The notes: generated from the letters alone by a model not told the origin. A stretch of 64,000 nt of DNA from Methylotenera versatilis 79 (GCF_000384375.1 NZ_ARVX01000001.1:1426001-1490000), one strand, 5' to 3'. Positions 37,141 to 47,988 are shown, counted from the first letter of the stretch. Made by a program: numbers and translations.

Positions 37141-39996
37141 ATGACTGAAGAAAATAAAGACCAAAACAAATATCCAATCAACCAGCCTGAAACACCGTTT
37201 CCTATGCGTGGTGATTTAGCCAAACGTGAGCCCGCTTGGTTAAAACAATGGCAAGATAAAAAACTCTACGAACGCATTCGCGCATCACGTAAAGGTAAAA
37301 CTAAATTCATTCTGCACGACGGCCCACCGTATGCAAATGGCGATATTCATATCGGTCACGCGGTGAATAAAATCTTAAAAGACATCATCATTAAGGCCAA
37401 AACCCTAAGCGGTTTTGATGCGCCTTATGTGCCGGGCTGGGATTGTCACGGCTTGCCGATTGAGTTGGTGGTTGAAAAAACACACGGAAAAAATATTGAC
37501 CCTGCTAAGTTTCGTGAGCTTTGTCGCGCCTATGCGGCTGAACAAGTGGAACGCCAAAAGAAAGATTTTATTCGCTTAGGCGTGTTGGGCGATTGGGATA
37601 ATCCTTATCTAACGATGGATTTTAAAACCGAAGCCGACATCATGCGCGCTTTGGGTGAAATCAATCAAAACGGCTATCTATATCAAGGCAGTAAGCCAGT
37701 GCATTGGTGCGTCGATTGTGGCTCTGCGTTGGCTGAGGCTGAAGTGGAGTATGAAGATGTCAATTCGCCAGCGATTGATGTGGGTTTTAAAGTTGTCGAT
37801 AACGCGCCTTTCAAAAGATATATTGAAGAAGATGTGTATGCGGTAATTTGGACAACCACTCCCTGGACTTTACCTGCCAATCAAGCTGTTAGTGTTAACG
37901 CTGACCTTACTTATGTTTTTATTAGGGTTAACAAAGGTATTTACGCAAATAAGGTATTTATCGTTTGTGAAGATTTAATGAATAGTTTTCTTGATCGACT
38001 TGGAAAGCATTCAGGTGAAGATATGCATAACTTCGCTTACACAATCCAGCATCACGAACAAGGTATTGATCTTAAAGGTGTTCAGCTTCAACACCCTTTC
38101 GACAACCGCCAAGTACCTATTATCTGCGGTGACCATGTAACAACCGACGCAGGTACAGGCTTAGTACACACTGCCGCAGCGCATGGTAATGATGACTGGC
38201 TGGTGATGAAAGCTAATTTTCCGAATGAAAAACCACGCATCTTAATGGGCGGTGATGGCAAGTTCTTTAACAGTGATTTAGTGGAATTTGAGGCAATTAG
38301 AGGGTTAACTCGCCAAGAAGCCAATAAAGTGATTCTGGCCAAAATGCAGGAAACCGGCAATTTGTTAGCAAGTGCAAGGTTAAATCACAGCTTCCCTCAT
38401 TGCTGGCGCCACAAAACGCCATTAATGCAATTGGCGACACATCAATGGTTTATCGGCATGAATTCGCAAGATGCGGCTGGAACGAGTTTGCGTGAACATG
38501 CTAATAAAGCAGTCGATGCAACCGAGTTTTTCCCAAGCTGGGGCCGCGCACGTTTAGAGGCAATGATTAAAAATCGCCCAGATTGGTGCGTTTCACGCCA
38601 GCGTAACTGGGGCGTGCCGATGCCATTTTTTGTGCATAAAGAAACTGGTCAGCCACATCCGCAAACACCACTTTTATTAGAGCAAGCTTGTTTATTAGTT
38701 GAAAAAACAGGCGTTGAAGCTTGGTTTAGTTTAGATGGCGCGGCGTTTTTAGCGCAATACGCACCTGACAATGCAGGCGAGTACAAAAAAGTTACTTACA
38801 CCTTAGACGTTTGGTTTGATTCTGGCGCGACACATGCGGCGGTATTAAAGCGTCGCCCAGAGTTGAATTTTCCAGCTGATTTGTATTTAGAAGGTTCAGA
38901 TCAACATCGCGGCTGGTTCCAATCTAGTTTGCTCACAGGTTGCGCAATCGATGGCCGTGCGCCTTACAACGCCTTATTAACGCATGGTTTTGTGGTGGAT
39001 GGCGCTGGCCATAAAATGAGTAAATCTAAAGGCAATGTCGTAGCGCCACAAAAGGTGATGGACACTTACGGCGCGGATATTTTGCGTTTATGGACTGCTT
39101 CAACCGACTATTCTGGCGAGTTAACGATTTCGGATGAGATTTTGAAGCGCGTCGCAGAAAGCTATCGCCGTATTCGCAATACCATGAAATTCTTATTGGC
39201 GAATCTGGCGGATTTCGATGCGAATAAAGATTTGCTACCTGTGAATGAATGGCTGGAAATCGACCAATACGCGCTGTATTTAACTGAAAAACTGCAAACA
39301 GAAGTGCTGGCAGATTACGACCGTTACGAATTCCATTTGGCCGTACAAAAAATCGTCAGTTTCTGCTCAGAAGATTTAGGTGGTTTTTACTTAGATATCT
39401 TGAAAGATAGATTGTATACAGCGGGTGAGAATTCACACGCACGCCGCGCCGCTCAAAGCGCGTTGCATCATATTACGCATGCATTTATGCGATTAATCGC
39501 GCCAATTTTAAGCTTTACCGCAAATGAGATTTGGCAAAGTTTAGGTTTAGATGCAGAGAAAACGGTATTTGAAGACGTTTGGTATGAATTGCCGAAACAT
39601 GGCCTAAGTGAAGTGGAAGTTACAAACTGGCAAAATATTTTTGGATTAAGAATTTTAGCGAATAGAGAAATTGAAGACTTGAGAATGCAAGGTTTAGTTG
39701 GTTCATCTTTGCAGGCAGAGCTGGATATTTATGCTTCAGAAGATATGTTCAAGAAATTGGAAAAATTTGGTGATGACTTAAGATTTTTGTTTATTACTTC
39801 AAAAGTAAGGTTGCATGTTTGGACTGATAACAATGGTAGTGCAGCTAAGGTAAAGGTTAACCCTAGTAAAGAAAAAAAATGCGATCGTTGCTGGCATTAC
39901 CGCGCTGATGTTGGTTCTCACGCAGAACATCCAACTATTTGCGGACGTTGTGTGAGCAATCTGTTCGGTGCAGGCGAAGTGAGAAAGTATGCCTAA
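37141..39996 (+). CDS. ileS: Isoleucyl-tRNA synthetase
   Basis: A 951-residue class I synthetase. Visible are the HIGH-type motif in [20 protein letters not shown], the editing domain with [12 protein letters not shown] and [18 protein letters not shown], the KMSKS motif in [13 protein letters not shown], and a C-terminal zinc site (CDRCWHYR ... CGRCVSNL). The architecture is the common bacterial (eubacterial, mupirocin-sensitive-type) form. It overlaps lspA by eight bases. Confidence 0.97.
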   Translation: MTEENKDQNKYPINQPETPFPMRGDLAKREPAWLKQWQDKKLYERIRASRKGKTKFILHDGPPYANGDIHIGHAVNKILKDIIIKAKTLSGFDAPYVPGWDCHGLPIELVVEKTHGKNIDPAKFRELCRAYAAEQVERQKKDFIRLGVLGDWDNPYLTMDFKTEADIMRALGEINQNGYLYQGSKPVHWCVDCGSALAEAEVEYEDVNSPAIDVGFKVVDNAPFKRYIEEDVYAVIWTTTPWTLPANQAVSVNADLTYVFIRVNKGIYANKVFIVCEDLMNSFLDRLGKHSGEDMHNFAYTIQHHEQGIDLKGVQLQHPFDNRQVPIICGDHVTTDAGTGLVHTAAAHGNDDWLVMKANFPNEKPRILMGGDGKFFNSDLVEFEAIRGLTRQEANKVILAKMQETGNLLASARLNHSFPHCWRHKTPLMQLATHQWFIGMNSQDAAGTSLREHANKAVDATEFFPSWGRARLEAMIKNRPDWCVSRQRNWGVPMPFFVHKETGQPHPQTPLLLEQACLLVEKTGVEAWFSLDGAAFLAQYAPDNAGEYKKVTYTLDVWFDSGATHAAVLKRRPELNFPADLYLEGSDQHRGWFQSSLLTGCAIDGRAPYNALLTHGFVVDGAGHKMSKSKGNVVAPQKVMDTYGADILRLWTASTDYSGELTISDEILKRVAESYRRIRNTMKFLLANLADFDANKDLLPVNEWLEIDQYALYLTEKLQTEVLADYDRYEFHLAVQKIVSFCSEDLGGFYLDILKDRLYTAGENSHARRAAQSALHHITHAFMRLIAPILSFTANEIWQSLGLDAEKTVFEDVWYELPKHGLSEVEVTNWQNIFGLRILANREIEDLRMQGLVGSSLQAELDIYASEDMFKKLEKFGDDLRFLFITSKVRLHVWTDNNGSAAKVKVNPSKEKKCDRCWHYRADVGSHAEHPTICGRCVSNLFGAGEVRKYA

Positions 39997-40468
39997 AAAT
40001 ATTCAGGTTTTTAAGTGGTTAAGTATTAGCGCGATTGTGGTTGCGCTGGATTTATACACCAAACATTTAGTACAAAATGCATTTGAATATGCTGAACATT
40101 TAACGGTGACCAGTTTCTTTGATGTAGTGCGCTATCACAATGAAGGCGCGGCATTCAGTTTTTTAGCTGATGCTGGTGGCTGGCAAAAGTGGTTTTTTAG
40201 CGGTATTTCAATTGTGGCGATTTTAGTCATTACTTATTTGCTTAAAAAGCACCAAAACCAAAAACTTTTTTGCACAGGCTTGGCCTTAGTGTTAGGTGGC
40301 GCGATTGGTAATTTATATGACAGACTGACATTGGGCTATGTGGTGGATTTTTTACATTTCCACTATCAAGCTTATGCCTGGCCAGCTTTTAATGTAGCGG
40401 ATAGTGCGATTTGTGTTGGTGTGGCATTGCTATTGTTGGATAGCTTTATAAAGCCCAAAGCCATCTAG
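39989..40468 (+). CDS. lspA: Lipoprotein signal peptidase LspA
   Basis: A 159-residue inner-membrane aspartic protease that removes lipoprotein signal peptides after lipidation. Four helices are visible, with the catalytic aspartates in [18 protein letters not shown] and [11 protein letters not shown], plus [12 protein letters not shown]. It overlaps ileS and is the last gene of the murJ-ribF-ileS-lspA unit. Several lipoproteins in this window are its likely substrates. Confidence 0.96.
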   Translation: MPKNIQVFKWLSISAIVVALDLYTKHLVQNAFEYAEHLTVTSFFDVVRYHNEGAAFSFLADAGGWQKWFFSGISIVAILVITYLLKKHQNQKLFCTGLALVLGGAIGNLYDRLTLGYVVDFLHFHYQAYAWPAFNVADSAICVGVALLLLDSFIKPKAI

Positions 40469-40613
40469 TTGAGTAGTTGCTTGTGAGCTTTAAGAAATAA
40501 TTTGCAATAAGCAAATTTGTGACAGTTTAGATTTAAAAGCCTAGTCTTATCGGCGCATAGCTTTACCATGTTTGGTAACTTAACATGTTAATTAACCCAA
40601 AAAGTGAATTAAC

Positions 40614-41315
40614 ATGCGTGAATTCTTAATAAAATCAGCCTCAATAAAAACAGCTTTTTTTGTCAGCGTAGTTGCTGTTTTATTCCCTCAATTGGCATTC
40701 GCCACAACGCCGAGCTTTAGTTGCAGTTCAAATTTGGTGGTGTCGCTAGATAACGGCTATCAAGCGAGTTGTGATGGAGATTTTTCGTTTACAGATGGTG
40801 TGTTGCAAAACGATGTGTCGATTAATTTAAAGGCAGGTGGTTTTTTGAGTGTTGGTGAAAATGCAACATTAAGTGCACCCATCATTAACCTTATCAGCAA
40901 AGATATTTTCGTAAATGGCATGTTGGATGCGCCAAACGGCATTGTCACTCTTAGTTCAACAGGGTCAACGGTTTTAACTAACACCGCTCAAATTAATGTG
41001 GCTAGCCAAGTTAACGTGAGTAACCAAGCGCCCATTCAAACAAAGCCACAATTAGTCGTTAATTGGGAGCAATTCCAAATTTCGCCAGGCAGCAATATAC
41101 AATTTGCATCAAATACGAATGTGCCCAGCGTAGTGATTGATAGAGTTGGCGGGGCAATTACGTTGGTGCCTAATTCAGGCGTTTTGACTATTCAAGCAGA
41201 TGCTGGTGACAAAGTTAATTTGCTCGTTACTCAAGTGCCAGAGCCATCTGCTTACGCGATGATGATACTTGGCTTAGCTTCTATTAGCTTGTCACGCAAA
41301 CGCAAAATAGATTAG
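40614..41315 (+). CDS. PEP-CTERM sorting-signal protein
   Basis: A 233-residue exported protein. A signal peptide (~1-30, ending LAFA) is followed by a beta-rich, Val/Asn/Thr-rich body with repeated strands like those in haemagglutinin-type or polymer-associated proteins. The C-terminus is a classic PEP-CTERM signal: VPEPSAYAMMILGLASISLS then RKRK, which exosortase A would cut. Such proteins go with exopolysaccharide production. No exosortase gene is in this window. A palindrome TTAACATGTTAA at 40580-40591 lies just upstream. Confidence 0.88.
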   Translation: MREFLIKSASIKTAFFVSVVAVLFPQLAFATTPSFSCSSNLVVSLDNGYQASCDGDFSFTDGVLQNDVSINLKAGGFLSVGENATLSAPIINLISKDIFVNGMLDAPNGIVTLSSTGSTVLTNTAQINVASQVNVSNQAPIQTKPQLVVNWEQFQISPGSNIQFASNTNVPSVVIDRVGGAITLVPNSGVLTIQADAGDKVNLLVTQVPEPSAYAMMILGLASISLSRKRKID

Positions 41316-41341
41316 CCGACCTTGTATTAGCTTTTCTAGTA

Positions 41342-41674
41342 TTAACTGGTTTTGGCGCCGAATATAATGACAGTTGCGCCTATCAAGCAAATAACTGCAC
41401 CTAGCCAATCCGTTAAGCTGGGTTTGATTGAATCTACGACCCATAACCACATAATCGCCACGCCAATATATATGCCGCCATAAGCCGCATACACGCGACC
41501 AGCGGCTGTGGGATGCAGTGATAATAACCACACGAATAAGCCTAGACTTAAAATGGCTGGCGCTAATAACCAAATAGAGCCGCCTTGTTTGAGATATAGA
41601 TACGGCAAATAGCAACCGACAATTTCAGCAATCGCTGTCACTGTAAAAAGCCCTACAGTTTTGAATATTTCCAC
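41342..41674 (-). CDS. YnfA family (UPF0060) small membrane protein
   Basis: A 110-residue inner-membrane protein with four helices, matching the YnfA/UPF0060 family ([18 protein letters not shown]-like start, [14 protein letters not shown] in the middle). The family is related to small multidrug resistance exporters; substrates are not established. It converges with the PEP-CTERM gene and is followed by the DUF808 gene upstream on the same strand. Confidence 0.92.
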   Translation of the reverse strand: MEIFKTVGLFTVTAIAEIVGCYLPYLYLKQGGSIWLLAPAILSLGLFVWLLSLHPTAAGRVYAAYGGIYIGVAIMWLWVVDSIKPSLTDWLGAVICLIGATVIIFGAKTS

Positions 41675-41713
41675 TTTTAATGTCTTTACTTTAATCGTAA
41701 AATTTAAGAAAAG

Positions 41714-42658
41714 TTAACCCTTTTTTGGCAGTAATTTTTTGACTATTTCAAACACTGCGACACAGATCGCACCAACGATTAAACCGATAATCGCATCGAT
41801 TAAAATCGGTGAAATTGCAGCTAAAACACCACCAATGGCTGGTAAATTCTGCAAATGTGCTGAAATGTTCTCACTGATATGATGCAAGGCAGGAAAGCCG
41901 TGCCCAATAATACTGCCGCCAACCATAAACATCGCTGCAGTACCTACAATAGATAATGTGCGCATTAAATAGGGCGCGAATGCGACAATTTTTGCGCCGA
42001 TTTTTCGTTGCAATTGCTTGAAAAAACTTTCGCCTTTTTTAAGCATTAAGTGCAATCCTAAATCGTCCAGCTTAACGATGCCAGCGACTAAACCGTATAC
42101 ACCGATTGTCATTACTAAAGCAATCAAAGTGACAACGGTGACCTGTTTACTGAATATTTCAGTTGACACCGTGCCTAAGGCAATCACGATAATTTCGGCA
42201 GATAGAATAAAATCTGTACGCACCGCGCCTTTGATCTTATCTTTCTCTAGCGCGACTAAATCCACTTTATCATCTTCATTCGCCAGTTTGATTTCGGCTT
42301 TAGGTGATGCGGCATCTTCTTTATGTAAGAATTTATGCGCGATTTTTTCGAAGCCTTCAAAACACAAATAGGCGCCGCCAACCATTAATAGCGGCGTGAT
42401 TGCCCACGGTGCAAAGTAGCTAATTGCCAAAGCAGAAGGTACTAAAATCAGTTTGTTGACAAACGAGCCTTTAGCAACTGCCCACACCACAGGCAATTCG
42501 CGCTCTGCTTTTACACCAGCAACCTGTTGCGCATTTAAGGCCAAATCGTCGCCTAGTACACCAGCAGTTTTTTTGGCGGCGACTTTTGTCATTACTGACA
42601 CATCGTCCAAAATGGTTGCAATATCGTCTAAAAGTGCAAGTAAACTGCCAGCTGCCAT
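41714..42658 (-). CDS. DUF808 family membrane protein (YedI-like)
   Basis: A 314-residue integral membrane protein of the DUF808/YedI family. The start AAGSLLALLDDIATILDDVS is diagnostic, followed by KKTAGVLGDDLALNAQQV and about six to eight membrane helices, with an acidic soluble loop near residues 115-150. Function is unknown. It is divergent from the DUF2946 gene. Confidence 0.92.
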   Translation of the reverse strand: MAAGSLLALLDDIATILDDVSVMTKVAAKKTAGVLGDDLALNAQQVAGVKAERELPVVWAVAKGSFVNKLILVPSALAISYFAPWAITPLLMVGGAYLCFEGFEKIAHKFLHKEDAASPKAEIKLANEDDKVDLVALEKDKIKGAVRTDFILSAEIIVIALGTVSTEIFSKQVTVVTLIALVMTIGVYGLVAGIVKLDDLGLHLMLKKGESFFKQLQRKIGAKIVAFAPYLMRTLSIVGTAAMFMVGGSIIGHGFPALHHISENISAHLQNLPAIGGVLAAISPILIDAIIGLIVGAICVAVFEIVKKLLPKKG

Positions 42659-42796
42659 GTGATTAATCTCTTAAATATTAGGGATTGAAATGAATATCAA
42701 TTATTTGGAATTTTAACTCATTTGTATTACTTCTTGATTGCATTATCGCTTGGCATTACTGCGCGAAAGTTGCAATCTGTGGCGCTGAAAAGTACA

Positions 42797-43228
42797 ATGC
42801 GCGACATGTTGTCGAAAAGACTATTTCGTTTTATTCATCATATTGCGCTTTTCGCAATCATTTTTGCGTCTGTCGCACCTAGCATTTCGCATGCATTAGC
42901 CGCTCAAAATAACAGTAATAGCTTTACACAAGAAGTCTGTACCAGCAGTGGCGAAAAAGTAGTGATTCAAGTGCTGACGACCAAAGGCAAGCAATTGGCG
43001 ACCGAATTTGTGGTGAGTAAATCATCGCCAAAAACTATGGCAATGCATCTAGAACATTGTCCGTTTTGTTCCAACGCTGCTGTTACTGCAAGTTTGCCCG
43101 CGACAAACACATTCATCATCGCCGTATTAGCTGCAACCGCACAACAAATTGCGCAATACGCTGCACCAACTGTTGTATCCCGTCCTTACGTTTCACCTCC
43201 CTCGCAAGCCCCGCCTAGCACACTCTAA
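42797..43228 (+). CDS. DUF2946 family exported protein (first copy)
   Basis: A ~144-residue protein with an N-terminal membrane/signal segment (FIHHIALFAIIFASVAPSIS) and the DUF2946 hallmark HCPFC (LEHCPFCSNAA), then a second hydrophobic stretch and a Pro/Ser-rich tail. DUF2946 genes often sit beside copper-related receptors and chaperones, so the Cys/His motif may handle copper. ATG at 42797 is taken as start, with TTG at 42722 or ATG at 42806 as alternatives. The TonB-dependent receptor gene follows after 59 bases. Confidence 0.8.
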   Translation: MRDMLSKRLFRFIHHIALFAIIFASVAPSISHALAAQNNSNSFTQEVCTSSGEKVVIQVLTTKGKQLATEFVVSKSSPKTMAMHLEHCPFCSNAAVTASLPATNTFIIAVLAATAQQIAQYAAPTVVSRPYVSPPSQAPPSTL

Positions 43229-43287
43229 AAATATCCGTTTCTTTGTCGCAATCAGTTTGCGATAAACCCTATTTTTTGGAGTTTTAA

Positions 43288-45351
43288 ATGATTAAATCTA
43301 ACCATTTATGCGTGTTAAGTGCATTAGCTATTGGCTTTTCACACACCGCATTTGCAGAACACAACGAAACCATTCACTTAGATGAAGTGGATGTCAGCGC
43401 GACTAAAATAAGCCCAATTACTCAACCCAATATTGAAGAAGCAAAGCAAGCGATTAACAAAACCGCTGGTGGCGTAACGATTGTGGATTTAGATGAAGTG
43501 CGCGAAGGCCGCGTTTCAAATTTTAGAGATACACTTGGTTTAGCGACTGGCGTGTTGGCGCAATCGCGTTTTGGCGCAGAAGAAACACGACTTTCCATTC
43601 GCGGTTCTGGCTTGCAACGAACGTTCCACGGGCGTGGCATTAAGCTGATGCAAGATGGCATTCCAGTGAATCAGGCCGATGGTGGTTTCGATTATCAAGC
43701 GATTGAGCCAATGGCAACACGTTATATTGAAGTGTATCGCGGTGCGAATGCGTTGCGATATGGGGCAAGCAATTTGGGCGGCGCGATTAATTTTATTTCG
43801 CCATCTGGTTATGATGCTGAAAAATTCAGCGTACGTGCAGAGGCTGGCAGTTTCGATTATCGCCGTTTAGGTTTAAGCGCTGGCGGCGTAGTGGGCGATT
43901 TCGATTATTTTGTAAGCGGCAGCACATTTAATCAGGATGGTTTTCGCGATTATGCGACGCAAAATACCGAGCGCATCAATGCCAACTTTGGCTATCGTAT
44001 CAATAGCGATATAGAAACGCGTTTCTATGTTGGCTATGCCAAAAGTGATTCAAATTTACCGGGTAACTTAACTAAAGCGCAATTGAAAGATGATCCTAGC
44101 GCTGCATTTTTGAGCACAGTTACAGGCCAGCAAAAACGCGATATTGATTTGATCCGCGTTGCCAACAAAACCAATATCCTTATTGGCGACCATAGCAACT
44201 TACAATTAAGCGCATATTTTTCGCACAAAGATTTATTCCATCCTATTTTTCAAGTGTTAGACCAAGACACGAACGACTATGGTTTTGAGGCTAGATATTC
44301 GCAAGAAGGCGAACTTTTTGGGCATAAAAATGAGTTCATTTTAGGTGTTAACCCAAGTTTTGGCGTAGGTTATGACGATAGATGGACGAACAATCTTGGC
44401 GTAAGAGGTGCAAGACAAAATAAGCTGGAGAACCGTTCCAAAAATTTGGAAGCTTATGCTGAAAACCGTTTTTATATATTGCCAGATGTTTCGTTGGTCA
44501 CCGGTTTACAGTACACGCATTCGCAACGTCAATTAAAAGATAAATTTTTCAGCAGCGCCGCGCAAGATGAAAGTTTTGATGCCACTTATGTGCAAACGAA
44601 TCCTAAAGTAGGTGTTTTGTATGACTATCGACCGAATGTGCAGTTTTACGCCAATGTGTCGCGCAGTTATGAGCCGCCATCTTTTGGCGAGTTAACTGGT
44701 GGTTTAACGCCAAACATCGTAGAAGCGCAAGATGGCACCACATTTGAAGTGGGCACGCGCGGCAATAGTGAAAAAATCGACTGGGATTTTTCAGCCTACT
44801 ACGCCAAGTTAAACAATGAGTTATTGCAAACTGCGGTGTTTGCAGCGGGTAATAATCCAGCTGCAGCAACGCAAACGACCAATGCCGATAAAACCATTCA
44901 CGCGGGTATTGAGTTAGGTTTAACCGCCAGATTACCTTGGCATTTAGAATGGCGCCAAAGTTTGTTGATCAACCAATTCAAGTTTGATAATGACAATACA
45001 TTTGGTAATCGCGATTTACCCGGCTTACAAAAAAGCTTATTGCGCGGCGAGTTAATGTATCGAAATCATGGTTTTTATGTCGGCCCAACGGTAGAGTTTT
45101 CGCCGCAACGCTACGCGGTTGATTTTGCAGAAACCTTATACGCCGATAGTTACACGCTATTTGGCATGAAACTAGGTCAAAAAGTGAATGAGCATTTTTC
45201 ATGGTTCTTAGATGCGCGTAATTTGAATGACAAAAAATACGCAGCTTCAACTAGCGTGATTTTAGATGCGACACGACCTGGCACGAACCAATCATTATTT
45301 CTGCCGGGCGATGGCCGTTCCGTTTATGTCGGTGCAGAATTTAAGTATTAA
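43288..45351 (+). CDS. TonB-dependent outer-membrane receptor
   Basis: A 687-residue receptor. After the signal peptide (to about AFA, residue 23) comes the TonB-box region and plug domain (~50-170) with RLSIRGSGLQRTFHGRGIKLMQ-type sequence and VYRGANALRYGASNLGGAIN; the rest is a 22-strand barrel ending in an aromatic residue (FKY). The ligand is not evident from sequence alone. The flanking DUF2946 and Cys/His propeller genes, and the cbb3 oxidase across from them, make a copper chelate a candidate; iron siderophores remain possible. The ribosome-binding site is TTGGAG. Confidence 0.92.
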   Translation: MIKSNHLCVLSALAIGFSHTAFAEHNETIHLDEVDVSATKISPITQPNIEEAKQAINKTAGGVTIVDLDEVREGRVSNFRDTLGLATGVLAQSRFGAEETRLSIRGSGLQRTFHGRGIKLMQDGIPVNQADGGFDYQAIEPMATRYIEVYRGANALRYGASNLGGAINFISPSGYDAEKFSVRAEAGSFDYRRLGLSAGGVVGDFDYFVSGSTFNQDGFRDYATQNTERINANFGYRINSDIETRFYVGYAKSDSNLPGNLTKAQLKDDPSAAFLSTVTGQQKRDIDLIRVANKTNILIGDHSNLQLSAYFSHKDLFHPIFQVLDQDTNDYGFEARYSQEGELFGHKNEFILGVNPSFGVGYDDRWTNNLGVRGARQNKLENRSKNLEAYAENRFYILPDVSLVTGLQYTHSQRQLKDKFFSSAAQDESFDATYVQTNPKVGVLYDYRPNVQFYANVSRSYEPPSFGELTGGLTPNIVEAQDGTTFEVGTRGNSEKIDWDFSAYYAKLNNELLQTAVFAAGNNPAAATQTTNADKTIHAGIELGLTARLPWHLEWRQSLLINQFKFDNDNTFGNRDLPGLQKSLLRGELMYRNHGFYVGPTVEFSPQRYAVDFAETLYADSYTLFGMKLGQKVNEHFSWFLDARNLNDKKYAASTSVILDATRPGTNQSLFLPGDGRSVYVGAEFKY

Positions 45352-45451
45352 AATAGGTTAACTATAGCTAAGGTAATCGGCTTAATCTGAATTGTAATAA
45401 TACTTTTGATTGAGTCGATTGTTTAAGTGATTGAATAAATGAGGTTTTAAA

Positions 45452-46693
45452 TTGATTAAAAGATTTTTATTACTAATATATTTGTTTTTGTATTCAATGT
45501 TTTGTTTTGCACATGAAGCGCATATGCAACATCCTGCACCTGGCTTATCTGCAACCGATGTGGCATTTGATACCAAAGGTAATCTGTGGCGCGTATCTGT
45601 TAAAGACGGTTTTTTATTGGTGGATAAAAGTGCCGATTTGGGTAAAACATTTTCAGCGCCAGCTAAAGTGAACCCCATCGCGCAAAAGATTGGCGCAAGT
45701 AATGAGGCGCGTCCAGATATTGCGTTAGACGCAGATAATCATATTTACCTGACTTGGACGCAAAATTTAACTACACATTTTGCTGGATATATCTGGTTCG
45801 CGCGCTCCATCGATGCGGGAAAAAGTTTTGAAAAGCCTTATATCGTGCATCAGGATCGTGCTGAAATAACACACGCTTTTAATGCATTAAATGTCAGCCC
45901 AAACGGCAAAATCACTGTTACGTGGATTGATAAGCGCGATGCAGTTAACGCTAAAAAAGATGGTAAAAAGTATGATGGCGCAGCGATTTATTATGCGGTT
46001 TCAAATAATCATGGTGAAAGTTTTGCAGCAGAAAAAAAGCTGGCGGATAGTAGTTGTGAGTGCTGCAGAATTGTAACCGCGAATAAGCCAGACGGTACTA
46101 TGGCTGTACTATGGAGACATGTGTTTGAAAGCAGTGAGCGTGATCATATGATTGCAGAGATTCCGCAAGAAAACGCAAAACCTCAACTGCATCGTGCCAC
46201 TTTTGGGCATTGGCAAATTGACGGCTGCCCACATCACGGCGGGGCGTTAGCGGCTGGCGGTGCAGGCAAAGATTGGTGGGGATATCACATTGCTTATTTT
46301 GATGGAAAAGATGCCAGTGCTAATGATAAAGCGGGCGATAAATCAGGGCCAGGTTTGTATTACAGTCGCATGGATGGCGTGGCGTGGGCATCTTCACCAG
46401 CTAAGAAATTCGGCAATAACAAAAATCAGGCAGGTCGTCCTGCCATTTTAAGTATTAGCAACAAAACGGGTGATGAGCACGTTTGGTTAGTTTGGCATGA
46501 GATTGAAGCGAAAAACAATAAAATAATCGGCATGTTTTCAGAAGATGGCGGCAGAAGTTGGAGCGATACAAAAGAGCTCGCCAGCACAGCTGATAAAGCA
46601 GATTACCCGCAGTTATTGCAATATCATCAGCAAGTTTATTTAGCCTGGAACACGCAAAAAGAAGGTTTTAAGTTAATACCACTTAAGTCTTAA
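45452..46693 (+). CDS. Secreted BNR/sialidase-like propeller protein with Cys/His clusters
   Basis: A 413-residue exported protein predicted to form a six-bladed beta-propeller. Asp-box (BNR) motifs recur: SADLGKTF (60-67), SIDAGKSF (119-126), SNNHGESF (184-191) and SEDGGRSW. The mature N-terminus is His-rich (HEAHMQH, 21-27), and two clusters stand out: SCECCRI (Cys202, 204, 205) and GCPHHGG (Cys259, His261, His262). These suggest metal binding, probably copper, rather than sialidase activity; typical sialidase arginines are not obvious. The start is TTG at 45452 with GAGG seven bases upstream. It follows the TonB receptor after 100 bases. Confidence 0.78.
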   Translation: MIKRFLLLIYLFLYSMFCFAHEAHMQHPAPGLSATDVAFDTKGNLWRVSVKDGFLLVDKSADLGKTFSAPAKVNPIAQKIGASNEARPDIALDADNHIYLTWTQNLTTHFAGYIWFARSIDAGKSFEKPYIVHQDRAEITHAFNALNVSPNGKITVTWIDKRDAVNAKKDGKKYDGAAIYYAVSNNHGESFAAEKKLADSSCECCRIVTANKPDGTMAVLWRHVFESSERDHMIAEIPQENAKPQLHRATFGHWQIDGCPHHGGALAAGGAGKDWWGYHIAYFDGKDASANDKAGDKSGPGLYYSRMDGVAWASSPAKKFGNNKNQAGRPAILSISNKTGDEHVWLVWHEIEAKNNKIIGMFSEDGGRSWSDTKELASTADKADYPQLLQYHQQVYLAWNTQKEGFKLIPLKS

Positions 46694-46724
46694 ATAGCTT
46701 TTAAATATTAGCTAAATTTAATGG

Positions 46725-47306
46725 TTAAGCTTCTTTGTACAGCGCCGCAGCGCATAAAAACACAATCGCAAAAGCCATTGCGATTAAGCCAATACCAGCG
46801 TTTTGTTGCGATTCGATAAGGTAACTGTTACACAGCCGCAAGGTTGTATCTTGGTAATAGTAGCCAATAAAAAACAGCATCATTACCGTGCTGCCGATAA
46901 AAAATAACGATAGTATTTTAGAGCTAGAAAGTGCGATTGTTAACAATAAACCTGACAGCATCAAGCTGATTATCTTGAAAAAATCCCAGCCGTAACTGAG
47001 TAAGGCTTTATCCAAGCTGATTGGTAACATCCAAAATAGGGTGGCAAATAAAAACCAAAGCCAGCAACTTAAAATGATGTAAAGCGATTTGGGGTTGGGG
47101 TGTAATTTTAAACATCTGCCAATCAAATAACCTGCCAATATCAACAAAGGTATTTGCACTAACATATGAAATGCCATGCTGTCGGCAATTAAGTATTTGA
47201 AAATGGGCGTTGAGGGCGTGATTGCCAGCAAAATAAATAGCCATAAAACTACAGGATTGTTAATTAATTTTCTGTTGATTAGTTGATTGAATTTAAGGTG
47301 GCTCAT
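46725..47306 (-). CDS. Multi-pass membrane protein of the oxidase cluster
   Basis: A 193-residue protein with about six membrane helices. Residues FHMLVQIPLLILAGYLIG resemble the His-Gln helix seen in CtaG/DUF1404-like membrane proteins linked to copper oxidase assembly, but the match is weak and I do not name it. It starts six bases after the SCO gene, so it is almost certainly the last gene of the cbb3 operon and may help assembly or copper handling. Confidence 0.7.
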   Translation of the reverse strand: MSHLKFNQLINRKLINNPVVLWLFILLAITPSTPIFKYLIADSMAFHMLVQIPLLILAGYLIGRCLKLHPNPKSLYIILSCWLWFLFATLFWMLPISLDKALLSYGWDFFKIISLMLSGLLLTIALSSSKILSLFFIGSTVMMLFFIGYYYQDTTLRLCNSYLIESQQNAGIGLIAMAFAIVFLCAAALYKEA

Positions 47307-47312
47307 CTATAG

Positions 47313-47942
47313 TTAACCTTGTTTAGCCGCCAATATTAATGCGCCTTGTATATCGTCATCGTCATAAATCCCCAGCAACTTGCCTTGTTTAGAAATCACT
47401 AAAAACGCGCTGTTGTGTACATAATCTTTAAATTGCGTTTTCAATACGATTAAGCCTAAATCTTGTTTTGCAGCTGCTAAATCTTGCATGCTTTGCATAG
47501 TAGCCAGCGACCAAATATTCTCATCGGCGCGCATGCGTTTGCGGTAGCTTTTTAAACGTTCAGGATTATCCTCATTCACATCGAAACTGATACTGACTAG
47601 ATGTATTTTCTGCGCTAAACCCTGCGTTTTGATGGCTGTTTGCGCTTGTTGAAAGTAATCGCCAAGCGTTAAGCAAAGCGTTTTGCATTGCGTGTAGATA
47701 AACTGTGTGATCAAGGTTTTGTTTTGCTGTTTTGCCAGATTAGACAGTATGAGAATTTGCCCATTTTCATCGGTTAAGTGCATCGAAAATTCAGGCTGTG
47801 TGGCAAACAAATTGGCTTTTCGCTCTGATTCTAACGTGAGATTTGAAAAGCTGCTGGTCATGTTAAAAAAGCATAAACCCCAAAACAGCGCTACCAGGAA
47901 AGGTAGCGTTGCAATGAGGTTTTTTTTAGTTAATGCGGACAT
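47313..47942 (-). CDS. SCO1/SenC copper chaperone
   Basis: A 209-residue membrane-anchored thioredoxin-fold protein. One N-terminal helix (~10-30) precedes the SCO domain, which keeps the copper ligands: YTQCKTLC (Cys86, Cys90) and KDYVHNSAF (His175). SCO proteins load copper into haem-copper oxidases. Here it lies 46 bases after the cytochrome c gene in the cbb3 operon, so it probably serves the CuB site of this oxidase, since cbb3 enzymes lack CuA. Confidence 0.9.
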   Translation of the reverse strand: MSALTKKNLIATLPFLVALFWGLCFFNMTSSFSNLTLESERKANLFATQPEFSMHLTDENGQILILSNLAKQQNKTLITQFIYTQCKTLCLTLGDYFQQAQTAIKTQGLAQKIHLVSISFDVNEDNPERLKSYRKRMRADENIWSLATMQSMQDLAAAKQDLGLIVLKTQFKDYVHNSAFLVISKQGKLLGIYDDDDIQGALILAAKQG

Positions 47943-47988
47943 TAGATTTTAAATTATTCACTTAAATTTAATGACTTAATTAAAGCCG

